Assembly (NCBI GenBank): GCA_004298675.1
Contig: SCRI01000063.1
Location: forward strand, 18,540-82,539
Length of the DNA stretch: 64,000 nucleotides
DNA from: a bacterium
Lineage (GTDB): Bacteria > Vulcanimicrobiota > Vulcanimicrobiia > Vulcanimicrobiales > SCRA01
Direction of reading: 5' to 3'
The notes below the pieces were generated by a model. The model was given only the letters and a program-made list of their open reading frames with translations, was not told the DNA's origin and made no database searches. Positions 1 through 7,999 of this stretch are shown piece after piece. The translations under genes were made by a program, and so were the position numbers. The first letter of the stretch is position 1; the number at the start of each line of letters is the position of its first letter.

Positions 1-991
1 GCCGCGCGCGCAGCGCTGCCGTATCCGTGCGCGGCGCGGCGACCGGGGCCGCATTCTCTGCAGCCAGCTGCTGTGCGCGCGGGTCGCTGGCGATCGGTGC
101 AAGCGCCTGCGGGACGAGACCCGAGTAACCCAGCGCCAGTTCCGAGCGCGCCAGCCCCAAACGCGCGGCGGCGTCCGCGGGTACGCTCGCGACGACGCGT
201 TGCAAGGCCGTGCGCGCGTAGGCATAACGCCCCTCGTCGAGATCGTGGAGCGCGTCGCGCGCCGCCTGAGCCGGCGTGCGCTTGTCGATCTCCGGATAGC
301 CTTCAAGGTGCGCGACGCGATCCGGCGAGCCCGGGTGGGTCTCGAAGTAGCGCGAGAAGACGCCGCCGGACTTCTCCTCGATCGAGCCCAGACGCGTCAT
401 GAAATCCACCATCGTCTGTGGATCGAAGCCGGCTTGCGTCATCAACCGCAGACCGTACTCGTCGGCCTTGAGCTCGTGATAGCGGCTGACTTTGAGCAGA
501 TAGAGGCCCGCGGCGAGATCGCCGAAGCGGCTCACCAGCGGCGAGAAGAACTTGAGGATCGTCAGCAGCGTGTTGGCGCCTTTGACCTCCTCGTACATCT
601 TGGTGATGTGGTACTGCTCTTCGTGCCCCAGCTCGTGCCCGAGCACGGCGGCTAGCTCGTCGTCGTCCTGGATGAAGTTGAGCATACCTTTGGTGATGTA
701 GACCGTGCCGCCGGGGAGCGAGAACGCGTTGGGTGTTTCGCTGTCGAGGATGTGCACGGAGTACGGAACGTCACGACGCAGCGTGTGCGCGGTGAGCGTG
801 GCGAAGACGCGGTCGACCCAGGCCGTGAGCAAGGCGTCGTCGTCCACGCGGCCGATCTGCTCGTCGATCGCCCGCTCGATGCGCTGACCGAATTGGATCT
901 CCGCCTGCGAGGTCATCGCGGCGGCGGGCAGCGGAGCCGCCAGCGCAACCACGAGCAGCAACGCGCACAGGCGCGTCAGCGAGGTTCTCAT
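1..991 (-). CDS. M48-family zinc metalloprotease, partial (runs off the left edge)
   Basis: This is an envelope-associated zinc endopeptidase of the M48 family (BepA/Oma87-protease-like), probably involved in outer-membrane protein quality control. The ATG at 991 begins a signal peptide of about 25 residues (MRTSLTRLCALLLVV...). The catalytic HELGH motif is encoded at 637-623 (residues 119-123), preceded by the family-typical NAFSLPGG, and the third zinc-ligand region reads HELKADEYG. The reading frame stays open to base 2, giving 330 codons, and is alanine/arginine-rich at the C-terminal end, where a TPR-like tail is usual. The stop lies outside the window. It is divergent from the TlpA gene at 1089. 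The family is certain; the substrate is unknown. Confidence 0.9.
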   Translation of the reverse strand, partial: MRTSLTRLCALLLVVALAAPLPAAAMTSQAEIQFGQRIERAIDEQIGRVDDDALLTAWVDRVFATLTAHTLRRDVPYSVHILDSETPNAFSLPGGTVYITKGMLNFIQDDDELAAVLGHELGHEEQYHITKMYEEVKGANTLLTILKFFSPLVSRFGDLAAGLYLLKVSRYHELKADEYGLRLMTQAGFDPQTMVDFMTRLGSIEEKSGGVFSRYFETHPGSPDRVAHLEGYPEIDKRTPAQAARDALHDLDEGRYAYARTALQRVVASVPADAAARLGLARSELALGYSGLVPQALAPIASDPRAQQLAAENAAPVAAPRTDTAALRAR

Positions 992-1088
992 CGCTGGCGC
1001 GGCAGTTCTCCATCGCGGCGCGGCGACCTTGGTCGCATGCCGCTGCGCCGATAGGCCTTCGATGCCTGGGCGCGTAAGAGTCGCCCCC

Positions 1089-1607
1089 GTGAATCGAAGG
1101 ATGGGGCTGATCGCGCTGGCGACGGCCGTGCTGGCGGGCTGCGGCGGCGGGGGCAAGGGGGCGCCGTCCGCCGGCCCCGGCGCGCTCGTCGGCGCGCCGG
1201 TTGCTAGCTTCACGGTCGCGCGGCTGGGCGGCGGCGAAGAGGGCGTCGGTGATCTGCGCGGCAAGGTCGTGCTGGTGAACTTGTGGGCATCGTGGTGTCC
1301 GCCCTGCCGCCAAGAGATGCCCGATCTCGAGCGCTTCTCCCGCGACGCCGGCAAAGACGGCATCGACGTGGTCGGCATCAACGAGGGCGAGTCCGCGCAG
1401 ACGGCGGCCGCGTTCGCAAAGAAGGCCGGCGTGACGTTCCCCATCCTGCTCGACCTGCAGCAGCGTTACGGTGCGGCGTTCGGTGCGCTCGGTCTGCCGA
1501 CGAGCGTCTTCGTCCGCCGTGACGGCACGGTGGCCGAGGCTATCGACGGTCCCCTCACGTACGCGCAGATGCAAGCCAAGAGCAAGCGCGCACAGGAGGC
1601 ACGATGA
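1089..1607 (+). CDS. TlpA/ResA-type thioredoxin lipoprotein
   Basis: This is a periplasmic membrane-anchored thiol-disulfide oxidoreductase of the TlpA/ResA type, which typically keeps apocytochrome c or other exported cysteines reduced. From a GTG start at 1089 the product is 172 aa, with lipobox VLAGC (Cys18) followed by a glycine-rich linker. The active site WCPPC has Cys70 and Cys73, and the cis-proline segment is LPTSVF. The frame is open upstream to an ATG at 1029, but the lipoprotein signal fits a start at 1089 or at the ATG at 1101. The last codon overlaps the next gene as ATGA, so the two are probably translationally coupled. Confidence 0.88.
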   Translation: MNRRMGLIALATAVLAGCGGGGKGAPSAGPGALVGAPVASFTVARLGGGEEGVGDLRGKVVLVNLWASWCPPCRQEMPDLERFSRDAGKDGIDVVGINEGESAQTAAAFAKKAGVTFPILLDLQQRYGAAFGALGLPTSVFVRRDGTVAEAIDGPLTYAQMQAKSKRAQEAR

Positions 1608-2518
1608 GCGAGGCGGCGCTGGCGGCGATCGCGGCGCTGGCCGTCGCGGTTCTGACGTTCGCCCAGGATGCCGTGCCGGGCTTGACGTTCTACCACACCT
1701 GGCAGTACGCGCTAGCGGTAGCCGTGGGAATAGGGCTCGTGGTTCGCCATACGTTGCGCCGGCGCCGTTACCGCGTCGCGATGCTGGGTGTGGCGGCGAT
1801 CGGTCTGGCGGGACTCTACGCCGGCTTGACGGGGGCGGACACGGAGTTGCTGACGCGCGGACCGGGGCAGGTCGTGCACGCCGCGAAGGGCGCGGTGGTG
1901 CGCTTTCCGATCGTGGACGGAGCGCAGGTGCGCACGGGGAGCGCCACCCTCGACGTGACCGGCCGCGGCGCACTGCGGCCGGGCGGACGCAGGTATGTCG
2001 GCACCTCGATCCTGCTCTCCCAGATGCATCCCGCGGCGTATATCGAGGCTTACGATGCGGATGGACGCCACCTCACCGTCACCCAGCCGCAGGGCACCGC
2101 CTTCCTTTCCCCGCTCCTGCTTTTCCCCGCGCGCGCCCATCTGCGCGAGCGCGTCTACGCCATCGACCTCTTCGCGCTTCCAGCTCTCTCGCAGAGCGTG
2201 CAGGCGTTCTACTTCACTCCGGCCGACATCGCCGCCGTGCAGCATATTCCGCCCCCGCGCGATGCCGCGGTTCTGGTTGCGGTAACCGGCAGCGGTCACG
2301 CGCTGCTGCCGCATGGCATCGCCTTCCTCCGGCAGGGCGCCGCCACAGAGGTGGGCGGCGTACGCCTCACCGCCACAATCGGCCGCTACCCGGTGCTGGT
2401 GGTGGCCTCGGCGCCGTGGCCCCCGTTGCTGGCCGGCGGCACGCTCATCGCCTTGGCCGGCCTGGCAATCCGGCGGCGTAAAGAGCGCGCGGCGCTCACC
2501 GTCGACGGCACCGCGTAG
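1604..2518 (+). CDS. Integral membrane protein, possibly ResB-like partner of TlpA
   Basis: This 304-residue protein has about three N-terminal hydrophobic segments in residues 1-75, a long soluble middle region (about 80-265) and one C-terminal membrane helix ending in an arginine/lysine-rich tail. That topology, with a large exoplasmic domain before a last helix, resembles ResB/Ccs1 cytochrome c maturation proteins. Its ATGA overlap with a TlpA-type thioredoxin supports a redox or cytochrome-maturation role. I see no decisive ResB motif, so the ResB link is inference. Its end lies just before the start of the LuxR regulator. Confidence 0.72.
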   Translation: MSEAALAAIAALAVAVLTFAQDAVPGLTFYHTWQYALAVAVGIGLVVRHTLRRRRYRVAMLGVAAIGLAGLYAGLTGADTELLTRGPGQVVHAAKGAVVRFPIVDGAQVRTGSATLDVTGRGALRPGGRRYVGTSILLSQMHPAAYIEAYDADGRHLTVTQPQGTAFLSPLLLFPARAHLRERVYAIDLFALPALSQSVQAFYFTPADIAAVQHIPPPRDAAVLVAVTGSGHALLPHGIAFLRQGAATEVGGVRLTATIGRYPVLVVASAPWPPLLAGGTLIALAGLAIRRRKERAALTVDGTA

Positions 2519-2566
2519 GGGCCAAACGATGCCGGACAAGCCGCCGGCTGGGCGTCCGCTCCGTGG

Positions 2567-2572
2567 TACAAT
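2567..2572 (+). promoter_or_regulatory. Candidate -10 element for the LuxR-type regulator
   Basis: TACAAT lies 13 bases upstream of the ATG at 2586, so the predicted leader is only about 7 bases. No convincing -35 hexamer was found. If this is the promoter, it excludes the in-frame ATG at 2529 as the start. Confidence 0.35.
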
Positions 2573-2585
2573 AGCCGCAGCAGCC

Positions 2586-5228
2586 ATGGCACTTCGACCT
2601 CTGGTCGGCGTCCCAACCAGCGCGCCGGCACCCGGGGCGTTCGGAACGATCGAGCGGCCCAGGCTCTTCGAGCGACTCGACCACGCGCTTGCGTTGCACG
2701 TTGCCTGCATCGTCGCACCCGCGGGCTACGGTAAATCGACGCTCGTTCGTCAGTACCTGGAACGTACCGGGCGTCCACACGCGCGCATCGCGGTTCCCAG
2801 CGGCGGCGGAGTGGCGGCGTTTGCCGGTGCGTTGGCCAAGGGGCTGCACGGGCTCGCTCCGCATGCCGCGGCCGATTTCGGCGGTGCGGCGGAGAGCGCG
2901 CGGCGCGCGCCGCGCCCGGAGGCGGTGCTCGCCGATTGGTTCGCGCATCTGCTGGCGGGCAAGGCGGCGCTGTTGGCGATCGACGACGTCGATCAGCTGC
3001 GTGACGACGCCGGCACCACCTTTCTACGCGAGTTGGTGGAGCGCGCCGGTGACACGAGCTTTCTGATCCTCTCCCGCTCCACGCCGCCGCTGCCGCTGAC
3101 GCGCTGGCTGGCCTACGGCGAAGTCGATTTCCCCATCGACCTCGCGGAGCTGCGTTTTCGTGACGACGAGGTGCGCGCGTACGCGTTGGGCAGCGGGCTG
3201 GAGCTCCCCGCGCGCACGTTGGAGCGCGTGATCCAATTGGCCGAGGGCTGGCCGATGGCCGCCGCGCTGGCGGCCCGTGCCGCGGCGCGAGCCGGCGGCG
3301 ATCTGCGCCAGATCGAGGGCGCCACGCGCGAGATCCTCTTCGACTTCTTCGCACAAGAGATCTTTGCTGCGTTGCCGGACGAGGTACGGCGCTTCGTGGT
3401 CGACACCAGCGTCTTCGACGTGCTCGACATCCCGTTGCTGGAGGCGCATGCGCGCTACGCGCAGGCGCGCGCGGTCCTGGAGCGGCTCCTTCACGACGGT
3501 GTCTTCGTGTTCCGCGACAGCAACGACATCTATCGCTACCAGGGGCTCTTTCGTGCCTTCGCTCGACACGAGCTGAAGCGCCGTCCTACGGTGGAGCGTC
3601 GCGGAGCGTATCTCGCCGCCGCCGAGGCGCTGGTGGCCGGCGAGCGCGATGCGGAGGCGCTGAGCTTACTCATCGAGATCGGGGAACGGAGGCGGGCGCG
3701 GCAGCTCGCCGGAGAGCGCTTTCGCGAGATCTTCCGGGCGGGTCGGGCCGATGCGCTTCTCAGAGCGCTGGACGCGCTGGACGACCCCAACGATCCCGAA
3801 GTGCTGGCGTTGCGTGCGCTGGTCCTTGCGCGTACCGAGCGCGCAGGCGAAGTGCCGGAGTTAGTACGCCGCGTGGAGGCGAGCGGCGAACAGGGGCTGG
3901 CGCGTCTGCAGGCGCGTTTGGCGCTGGCAACCCACTACTCGTATGAGATGCGCTACGCCGAGGCGATGCAGGTGGTGCGTGCGGAGACGGCCGCCATCTT
4001 GCTGCCGCGTACCGTGGCCTTCGATTTCTGTGCCTTGGCGGTCGACGCGCTGACCGAATTAGGGGAAAGCGACGAGGCCCAGCGCTATCTCCAGCAGATG
4101 TCGCCGCTGGCGGCGCCATCGCAACGCTTCCGCGTAGCCTACGCCAATATCGTCCTCGCCTTTAATCGCAGCGACCTCAGCCTAGTGGAGCAGTTTGCGG
4201 ACGCGCTGTTGGCGGAGGCTGAAGCGGAGCACGATCATCATACGGCGGCGCGCGCACGAGTGTGCTTGGCGAAGGTCGCCATGCAGCGTGGCGAATTCGC
4301 AGAGGCGCAACGGTTTGCGCGCGAGTCTGCCGAAGCGTTCCGTTTGGTCGGCGAGGTACATAGCGAGACTTTTGCGCTGATGCGGTTCATCCATGCGGCG
4401 AGTGAAGCGGGGCAGTTCGAGCAGATGCGTGAGGCCATCGATCGGCTCGACGCGCTCGTCGTGCTCGGTATCGGGCGCTGGGCGTACGATATCTGCGTCC
4501 CGCCGGCGCGGGCTTTGGCGCGGGCGGCGTTAGGTGACTTTCAAACAGCGTTCGATGCCGTTGAAGCCTGTCCGGCTCTGCCTGGTGGGAGCTACACGAC
4601 GCTGCGTGTCGCCGAAATCGCCTTCTATGCCGCCGCAGCGGCGCGCCGGGGGGAAGCCGAAGAGCGTGTCAGCGAGTGCCTTCAGCGCGTGCGGGAGGCG
4701 ACGCCGGGGATCGATGCCTCGCAGCGCACGCTGCTGGCGTTGATCTATCTTGCTTGCGCAAACTTAGCGTTAGGGCGGCTGGAGCGCGCGCGCAGCCTGC
4801 TCCAGCAAATCGGCCATACGAAGAAGACCTTGGAGCATCGGGCGCGCCTGCTCTGGGATGTTTCTTGGGCGCTATACCTCGAGGCGAGCGGCCATAGCGA
4901 GGGTGCGGGGCGGCGAAGTGCCGCTACCGAGCGGCTTTCCCAGTCCGGGTTCGAAGGTTTGGCACGGGTCTTCAAACATTTAAGCGTGCCGAGTATGTCT
5001 TTGTCCGGAGACCAATCGGCCGGTGCGTCGCTTGGGAGCCTGACCAAGACAGAGTTGGCGACGCTGGCCATGGCTGCCGAGGGCTTGGCCTCCAAGCAGA
5101 TCGCGGAGCGCTCCGGGCGCAGCCCCCAAACGGTAGACAAACATCTATCGAACGCTCTGCGTAAGTTGGGCTGCCGTTCCCGCGCTGAAGCGGTGGCTCT
5201 GGCACGCCGTCACGGTTTCTTGAATTAG
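2586..5228 (+). CDS. Large ATP-binding transcriptional regulator, MalT/LuxR type
   Basis: This is a signal-transducing STAND ATPase regulator of the MalT type (880 aa). A P-loop APAGYGKST lies at residues 44-52 and a Walker B-like LLAIDD at about 129-134. A long alpha-helical, TPR-like sensor region rich in alanine/arginine helices follows (about 350-800). The C-terminal 65 residues form a LuxR helix-turn-helix (TKTELATLAMAAEG, then QTVDKHL). An open frame extends upstream inside the preceding gene; ATG 2586 or ATG 2529 are plausible starts. MalT-type proteins bind ATP and an inducer, oligomerise and activate target promoters. The inducer is unknown, and the gene directly downstream encodes a small lipoprotein. 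Confidence 0.9.
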   Translation: MALRPLVGVPTSAPAPGAFGTIERPRLFERLDHALALHVACIVAPAGYGKSTLVRQYLERTGRPHARIAVPSGGGVAAFAGALAKGLHGLAPHAAADFGGAAESARRAPRPEAVLADWFAHLLAGKAALLAIDDVDQLRDDAGTTFLRELVERAGDTSFLILSRSTPPLPLTRWLAYGEVDFPIDLAELRFRDDEVRAYALGSGLELPARTLERVIQLAEGWPMAAALAARAAARAGGDLRQIEGATREILFDFFAQEIFAALPDEVRRFVVDTSVFDVLDIPLLEAHARYAQARAVLERLLHDGVFVFRDSNDIYRYQGLFRAFARHELKRRPTVERRGAYLAAAEALVAGERDAEALSLLIEIGERRRARQLAGERFREIFRAGRADALLRALDALDDPNDPEVLALRALVLARTERAGEVPELVRRVEASGEQGLARLQARLALATHYSYEMRYAEAMQVVRAETAAILLPRTVAFDFCALAVDALTELGESDEAQRYLQQMSPLAAPSQRFRVAYANIVLAFNRSDLSLVEQFADALLAEAEAEHDHHTAARARVCLAKVAMQRGEFAEAQRFARESAEAFRLVGEVHSETFALMRFIHAASEAGQFEQMREAIDRLDALVVLGIGRWAYDICVPPARALARAALGDFQTAFDAVEACPALPGGSYTTLRVAEIAFYAAAAARRGEAEERVSECLQRVREATPGIDASQRTLLALIYLACANLALGRLERARSLLQQIGHTKKTLEHRARLLWDVSWALYLEASGHSEGAGRRSAATERLSQSGFEGLARVFKHLSVPSMSLSGDQSAGASLGSLTKTELATLAMAAEGLASKQIAERSGRSPQTVDKHLSNALRKLGCRSRAEAVALARRHGFLN

Positions 5229-5232
5229 CCTT

Positions 5233-5257
5233 CTACCTAATTTTCGGTAGAGTTTTT
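5233..5257 (+). terminator. Weak hairpin plus T-run after the regulator gene
   Basis: CTACC (5233-5237) and GGTAG (5246-5250) form a 5-bp stem with an 8-base loop, followed by AG and a run of six T (5253-5258). It sits just after the stop codon at 5228. The stem is short, so termination is uncertain. The same stretch also contains the inverted half-sites ACCTAA/TTAGGT and could instead be a regulator-binding site. Confidence 0.4.
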
Positions 5258-5323
5258 TAGGTTTGTCCCGCCTACGATGGGCCCAAGGTACTACTAAACT
5301 CTTTTCACCTTGGAGGCTATCGT

Positions 5324-5476
5324 ATGACTCGCGTTCTTGCCGCCCTCGCTCTCGGCGCCAGCATCCTCGGCCTTGCGGCCTGCTCCGGCGGTGCAAGTTC
5401 GATCACTCCGCCTACGCAGAGCGTCACGCAGCAAGGGCAGCATCCCGACAGCGGCGGGCTGCCGCCAAACCTCTAG
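5324..5476 (+). CDS. Small lipoprotein (50 aa)
   Basis: This short gene has ATG 5324, stop 5474-5476 and a good GGAGG ribosome-binding site about 8 bases upstream. The product is 50 aa with a signal peptide ending in the lipobox LAAC (Cys20) and a mature part of only about 30 residues rich in Ser, Gln, Pro and Gly. I do not recognise a family. The position directly after a MalT-type regulator, with its own upstream region containing an inverted repeat, suggests it could be the regulator's target. It resembles the tiny entericidin-like lipoproteins in size only. Confidence 0.68.
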   Translation: MTRVLAALALGASILGLAACSGGASSITPPTQSVTQQGQHPDSGGLPPNL

Positions 5477-5531
5477 TCGGCTCCAGTCTCCTACCGGGTG
5501 AGAAGAACGTAAGGAAGTCGAGACCCCCGTC

Positions 5532-6527
5532 ATGATTGCTACTGCTTGGGACATTCAGCTCGGCCGCGAGTTCGGCGAGCCGTTCACGATCCACGGGACC
5601 GGTGCCGCCCCGGGCGGCAGCCTAGCCGGTCACGGCATCGCCGAGCGGCTGCGCGCCGACCTCGCGGGGCTGCTGGGTGCCCGCAAGCAGGCGATCGTCG
5701 AGGCCATCTTCGACCGGGCCGGATTCGCCTCGGCCCAACAGCTGCCGATCCGCCCTAACAACCTCGCCGCGCAGATGATCGAGTGGATCGTGGCGGGTTT
5801 GGAAGAAGACGACTTCGCGCCGCTGCTCGATTGGGTGCGCGGGCTACATCACCAAGCCGACCGGCGCGCACTGGCCGAGATCGACATCCCGCGCATGCTC
5901 GATTCAGGCTGCGCGCTGGCCATCAGCGCCGCTGCCTCCATTCGCGACGACGTTACCGATATCGCACTCTTCTTTGCCGAACTGCGCCAGGAGCTGCAAG
6001 GCGCCTACGTACGTTCGGCGATTCGAGCGGCCGCGCCGGCAAAGCCGGTGGCGGCTCCGGGGCGAGCGGCCCACCCCCACGGCGCTCGCCCTCGCCGGCT
6101 TGCGGGTGAGATTTCAAAGGCGTTGGGGCTCCAAGAGCGCGCCTGCGCGTTCATGGAGCAATTCGATCGCCTCGGCAACGCGGGCGTGCCCGCCGTCCCG
6201 CCGGAGCTGTTGGGCGATGAGGCACCGCTCTCGCGCGCGGAGCTAGAGTTGGTGGCCGGCCATACCGAGACGGCGGCGCGAGCGGTGGCGCGGCTGGACG
6301 CCTGGCGGGCCATGACCGCGGTAGAGTTGCGCCGCGAGGAGCGCTGGGATGAAGGCGGACGCGGTACTCCGCTGGCATCACGCATCCTGGCAGTAGTCGA
6401 CGCCTACCACGAGTTGTTGGCCAAACACCGTTCGCCGTTGCGTGCTCTCGCTGCGTTGGAGCGTGGCGCCGGCGTGCGCTGGGATCCGGAGGTCGTGGCG
6501 GCGGCGGTGCGGCTGTTGCGTGAGTAG
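5532..6527 (+). CDS. Degenerate HD-GYP domain protein
   Basis: This 331-residue cytosolic protein has an N-terminal helical region (about 1-165), an alanine/proline linker (165-190) and a C-terminal domain that follows the HD-GYP layout. FDRLGN (211-216) sits where the family has HDIGK, GVPAVPPELL follows, GHTE (243-246) keeps one His, and ERWDEGGRG (270-278) replaces HHExWDGxGYP. ASRILAVVDAYHEL (282-295) and GAGVRWDPEVV (312-322) match the rest of the domain. HD-GYP proteins normally hydrolyse cyclic di-GMP; here the metal-binding His and the GYP signature are lost, so a binding or scaffold role is more likely. The family call is from motif order; the ligand is unknown. Confidence 0.75.
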   Translation: MIATAWDIQLGREFGEPFTIHGTGAAPGGSLAGHGIAERLRADLAGLLGARKQAIVEAIFDRAGFASAQQLPIRPNNLAAQMIEWIVAGLEEDDFAPLLDWVRGLHHQADRRALAEIDIPRMLDSGCALAISAAASIRDDVTDIALFFAELRQELQGAYVRSAIRAAAPAKPVAAPGRAAHPHGARPRRLAGEISKALGLQERACAFMEQFDRLGNAGVPAVPPELLGDEAPLSRAELELVAGHTETAARAVARLDAWRAMTAVELRREERWDEGGRGTPLASRILAVVDAYHELLAKHRSPLRALAALERGAGVRWDPEVVAAAVRLLRE

Positions 6528-6619
6528 AGGCGAATGCAAGATGTAGCGCGCGCTTAACAAGCGGTGTGGGCGGCGCGCGCTGGGTGAGGCTTGAGGCCCT
6601 TGTGGTCTCGTCTCCCCGC

Positions 6620-6652
6620 AAAAAAGGGCCGGCATCGATGATGCCGGCCCTT
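6620..6652 (-). terminator. Rho-independent terminator of the TldE operon
   Basis: A 13-bp perfect stem, arms 6624-6636 and 6640-6652 around a GAT loop, is followed on the minus strand by a run of T (A-run at 6620-6625). It lies directly downstream of the minus-strand stop at 6668 and between two convergent genes, so it may act on both strands. Confidence 0.85.
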
Positions 6653-6667
6653 GCTGCGTCTGGTCGC

Positions 6668-7999
6668 CTAGAACTCGGTGCCGCTGGAGAAGTGGAAACG
6701 CTCGATCTTGACGGCTGGGACCACGCATTGATATGAGTAGCCTCCGGTGCGAACCGGCTCGCTGGCGGGCTCGCATGCGCGCAGTGCATCTAGGATCGAC
6801 TGATTGAAGCGCATGTTGCGAACGCCGCCGACGACGCGCCCGTTTTCGATCAGGAACGTGCCGTCGCGCGTCATGCCCGTCACGATCGTTTGACGCTGAT
6901 CCACGGGGCGGATGTACCAGAAGCGTGTGACGAGCAGGCCGCGTTTGGTATGCGCGATCATCTCCTCGCGGCTCTTGGAACCCGGTTCCAGTATCAGCGT
7001 GCGCGGCTGCGGACCGTAGGCGTTGGGCGCGGGCAAGGCGTGCCCGGTGTTCTCCACGCCCAGCCGCCCCGCGTAGTACGCATCGGTGACGACGTGGCGG
7101 CCGATGCCGTGGTCGATCAACGTTACCGGCCGTGTCGCGCTGCCCTCGAAGTCGAACGGCATGCCCAGCACCGCGGGATGCGAGTAGTCGTCCCGGATGG
7201 TCACGTTCTGGCCGGCGTACGCGCGGTCGAGCCCGTCGCTCAGGAAACTGGAGCCGTCAACGTAGGACTGCGCGCTGAAGTGCTGGGCCAAGTAACTGAG
7301 CAGTTCGCCGCATGCCGCCGGCTCCAGGATCACCGTCCAGTCGCCAACGTCCACCGCGCGCGGATCGCTCCCCAGGCGTGCCTTGCCGGCCGCGCGCCCG
7401 CCCACGGCGCTGCCATTGAGCTCGTCCTCGTCGCGCGTGTATTGCTCCGCAAAGCCTGTGGAGGTGGCGGCGTTGGCCTTGACGTTGATCGCGGCATCGG
7501 TGGCGTCGTAGGAAGCCACGAGGCCCGCGCTCGTGGCCAGCGTGATCCCGCTCGAGCCGGTGGTCACGAAGCCCGCCCCCCACTGCTCTTGATCCTCCAT
7601 CTGCCTGAAGATGGCTTTGGCGATCTCGGCGCGGCGCTGCGGTTGAGCCTGCGCCGTGGCATCGACGAAGGCGCCCGGCGGCGTGCCAAACGTTGCCGGT
7701 CCCGCTAACGGCTGCAGTTCCGCGTCTTCGGGGGAGAGGTGTGCGATTTCCAGTGCGCGCTGCGCGGCGCCGCGTAGTCCCGCGTCGTCGAGCACGTCAC
7801 ACGAAGCCACGCCTTGGCGTTTGCCTGCCACGGCGCGGATGCGCACGGTGATGCTGCGCTGCGCCACGTTCTGGTGGATCGAGTTGTGGGTGAAGCGCGT
7901 CAGCGCCGAATCCTCGTCGAAGACGCAGACTTCCGTAGCAGGAGCCGCCGAGAGCTCGATGGCACGGCGCGCCAGCGCCTCGCGCTCGCTAGCCTGCAT
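6668..7999 (-). CDS. TldE/PmbA-like metalloprotease subunit
   Basis: This 443-residue member of the TldD/PmbA (U62) family is the non-catalytic partner that forms a heteromeric protease with TldD. In other bacteria the TldD/TldE pair trims leader peptides of modified peptides and degrades unfolded peptides. The ATG at 7999 gives a start in which the N-terminal helix (QASEREALARRAIEL) begins at once; an upstream extension would run into the TldD frame. No HExxxH motif is present, as expected for the E subunit. The C-terminal half has the family's typical RDGTFLIENGRVVGGVRN-like strand. It overlaps the tldD stop by 11 bases. Confidence 0.9.
   Translation of the reverse strand: MQASEREALARRAIELSAAPATEVCVFDEDSALTRFTHNSIHQNVAQRSITVRIRAVAGKRQGVASCDVLDDAGLRGAAQRALEIAHLSPEDAELQPLAGPATFGTPPGAFVDATAQAQPQRRAEIAKAIFRQMEDQEQWGAGFVTTGSSGITLATSAGLVASYDATDAAINVKANAATSTGFAEQYTRDEDELNGSAVGGRAAGKARLGSDPRAVDVGDWTVILEPAACGELLSYLAQHFSAQSYVDGSSFLSDGLDRAYAGQNVTIRDDYSHPAVLGMPFDFEGSATRPVTLIDHGIGRHVVTDAYYAGRLGVENTGHALPAPNAYGPQPRTLILEPGSKSREEMIAHTKRGLLVTRFWYIRPVDQRQTIVTGMTRDGTFLIENGRVVGGVRNMRFNQSILDALRACEPASEPVRTGGYSYQCVVPAVKIERFHFSSGTEF

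Noticed and set aside
771..1973. 400-codon minus-strand open frame over the TlpA region
   Set aside because: Arginine/proline-rich composition typical of an antisense shadow in GC-rich DNA; the M48 and TlpA genes explain the region.
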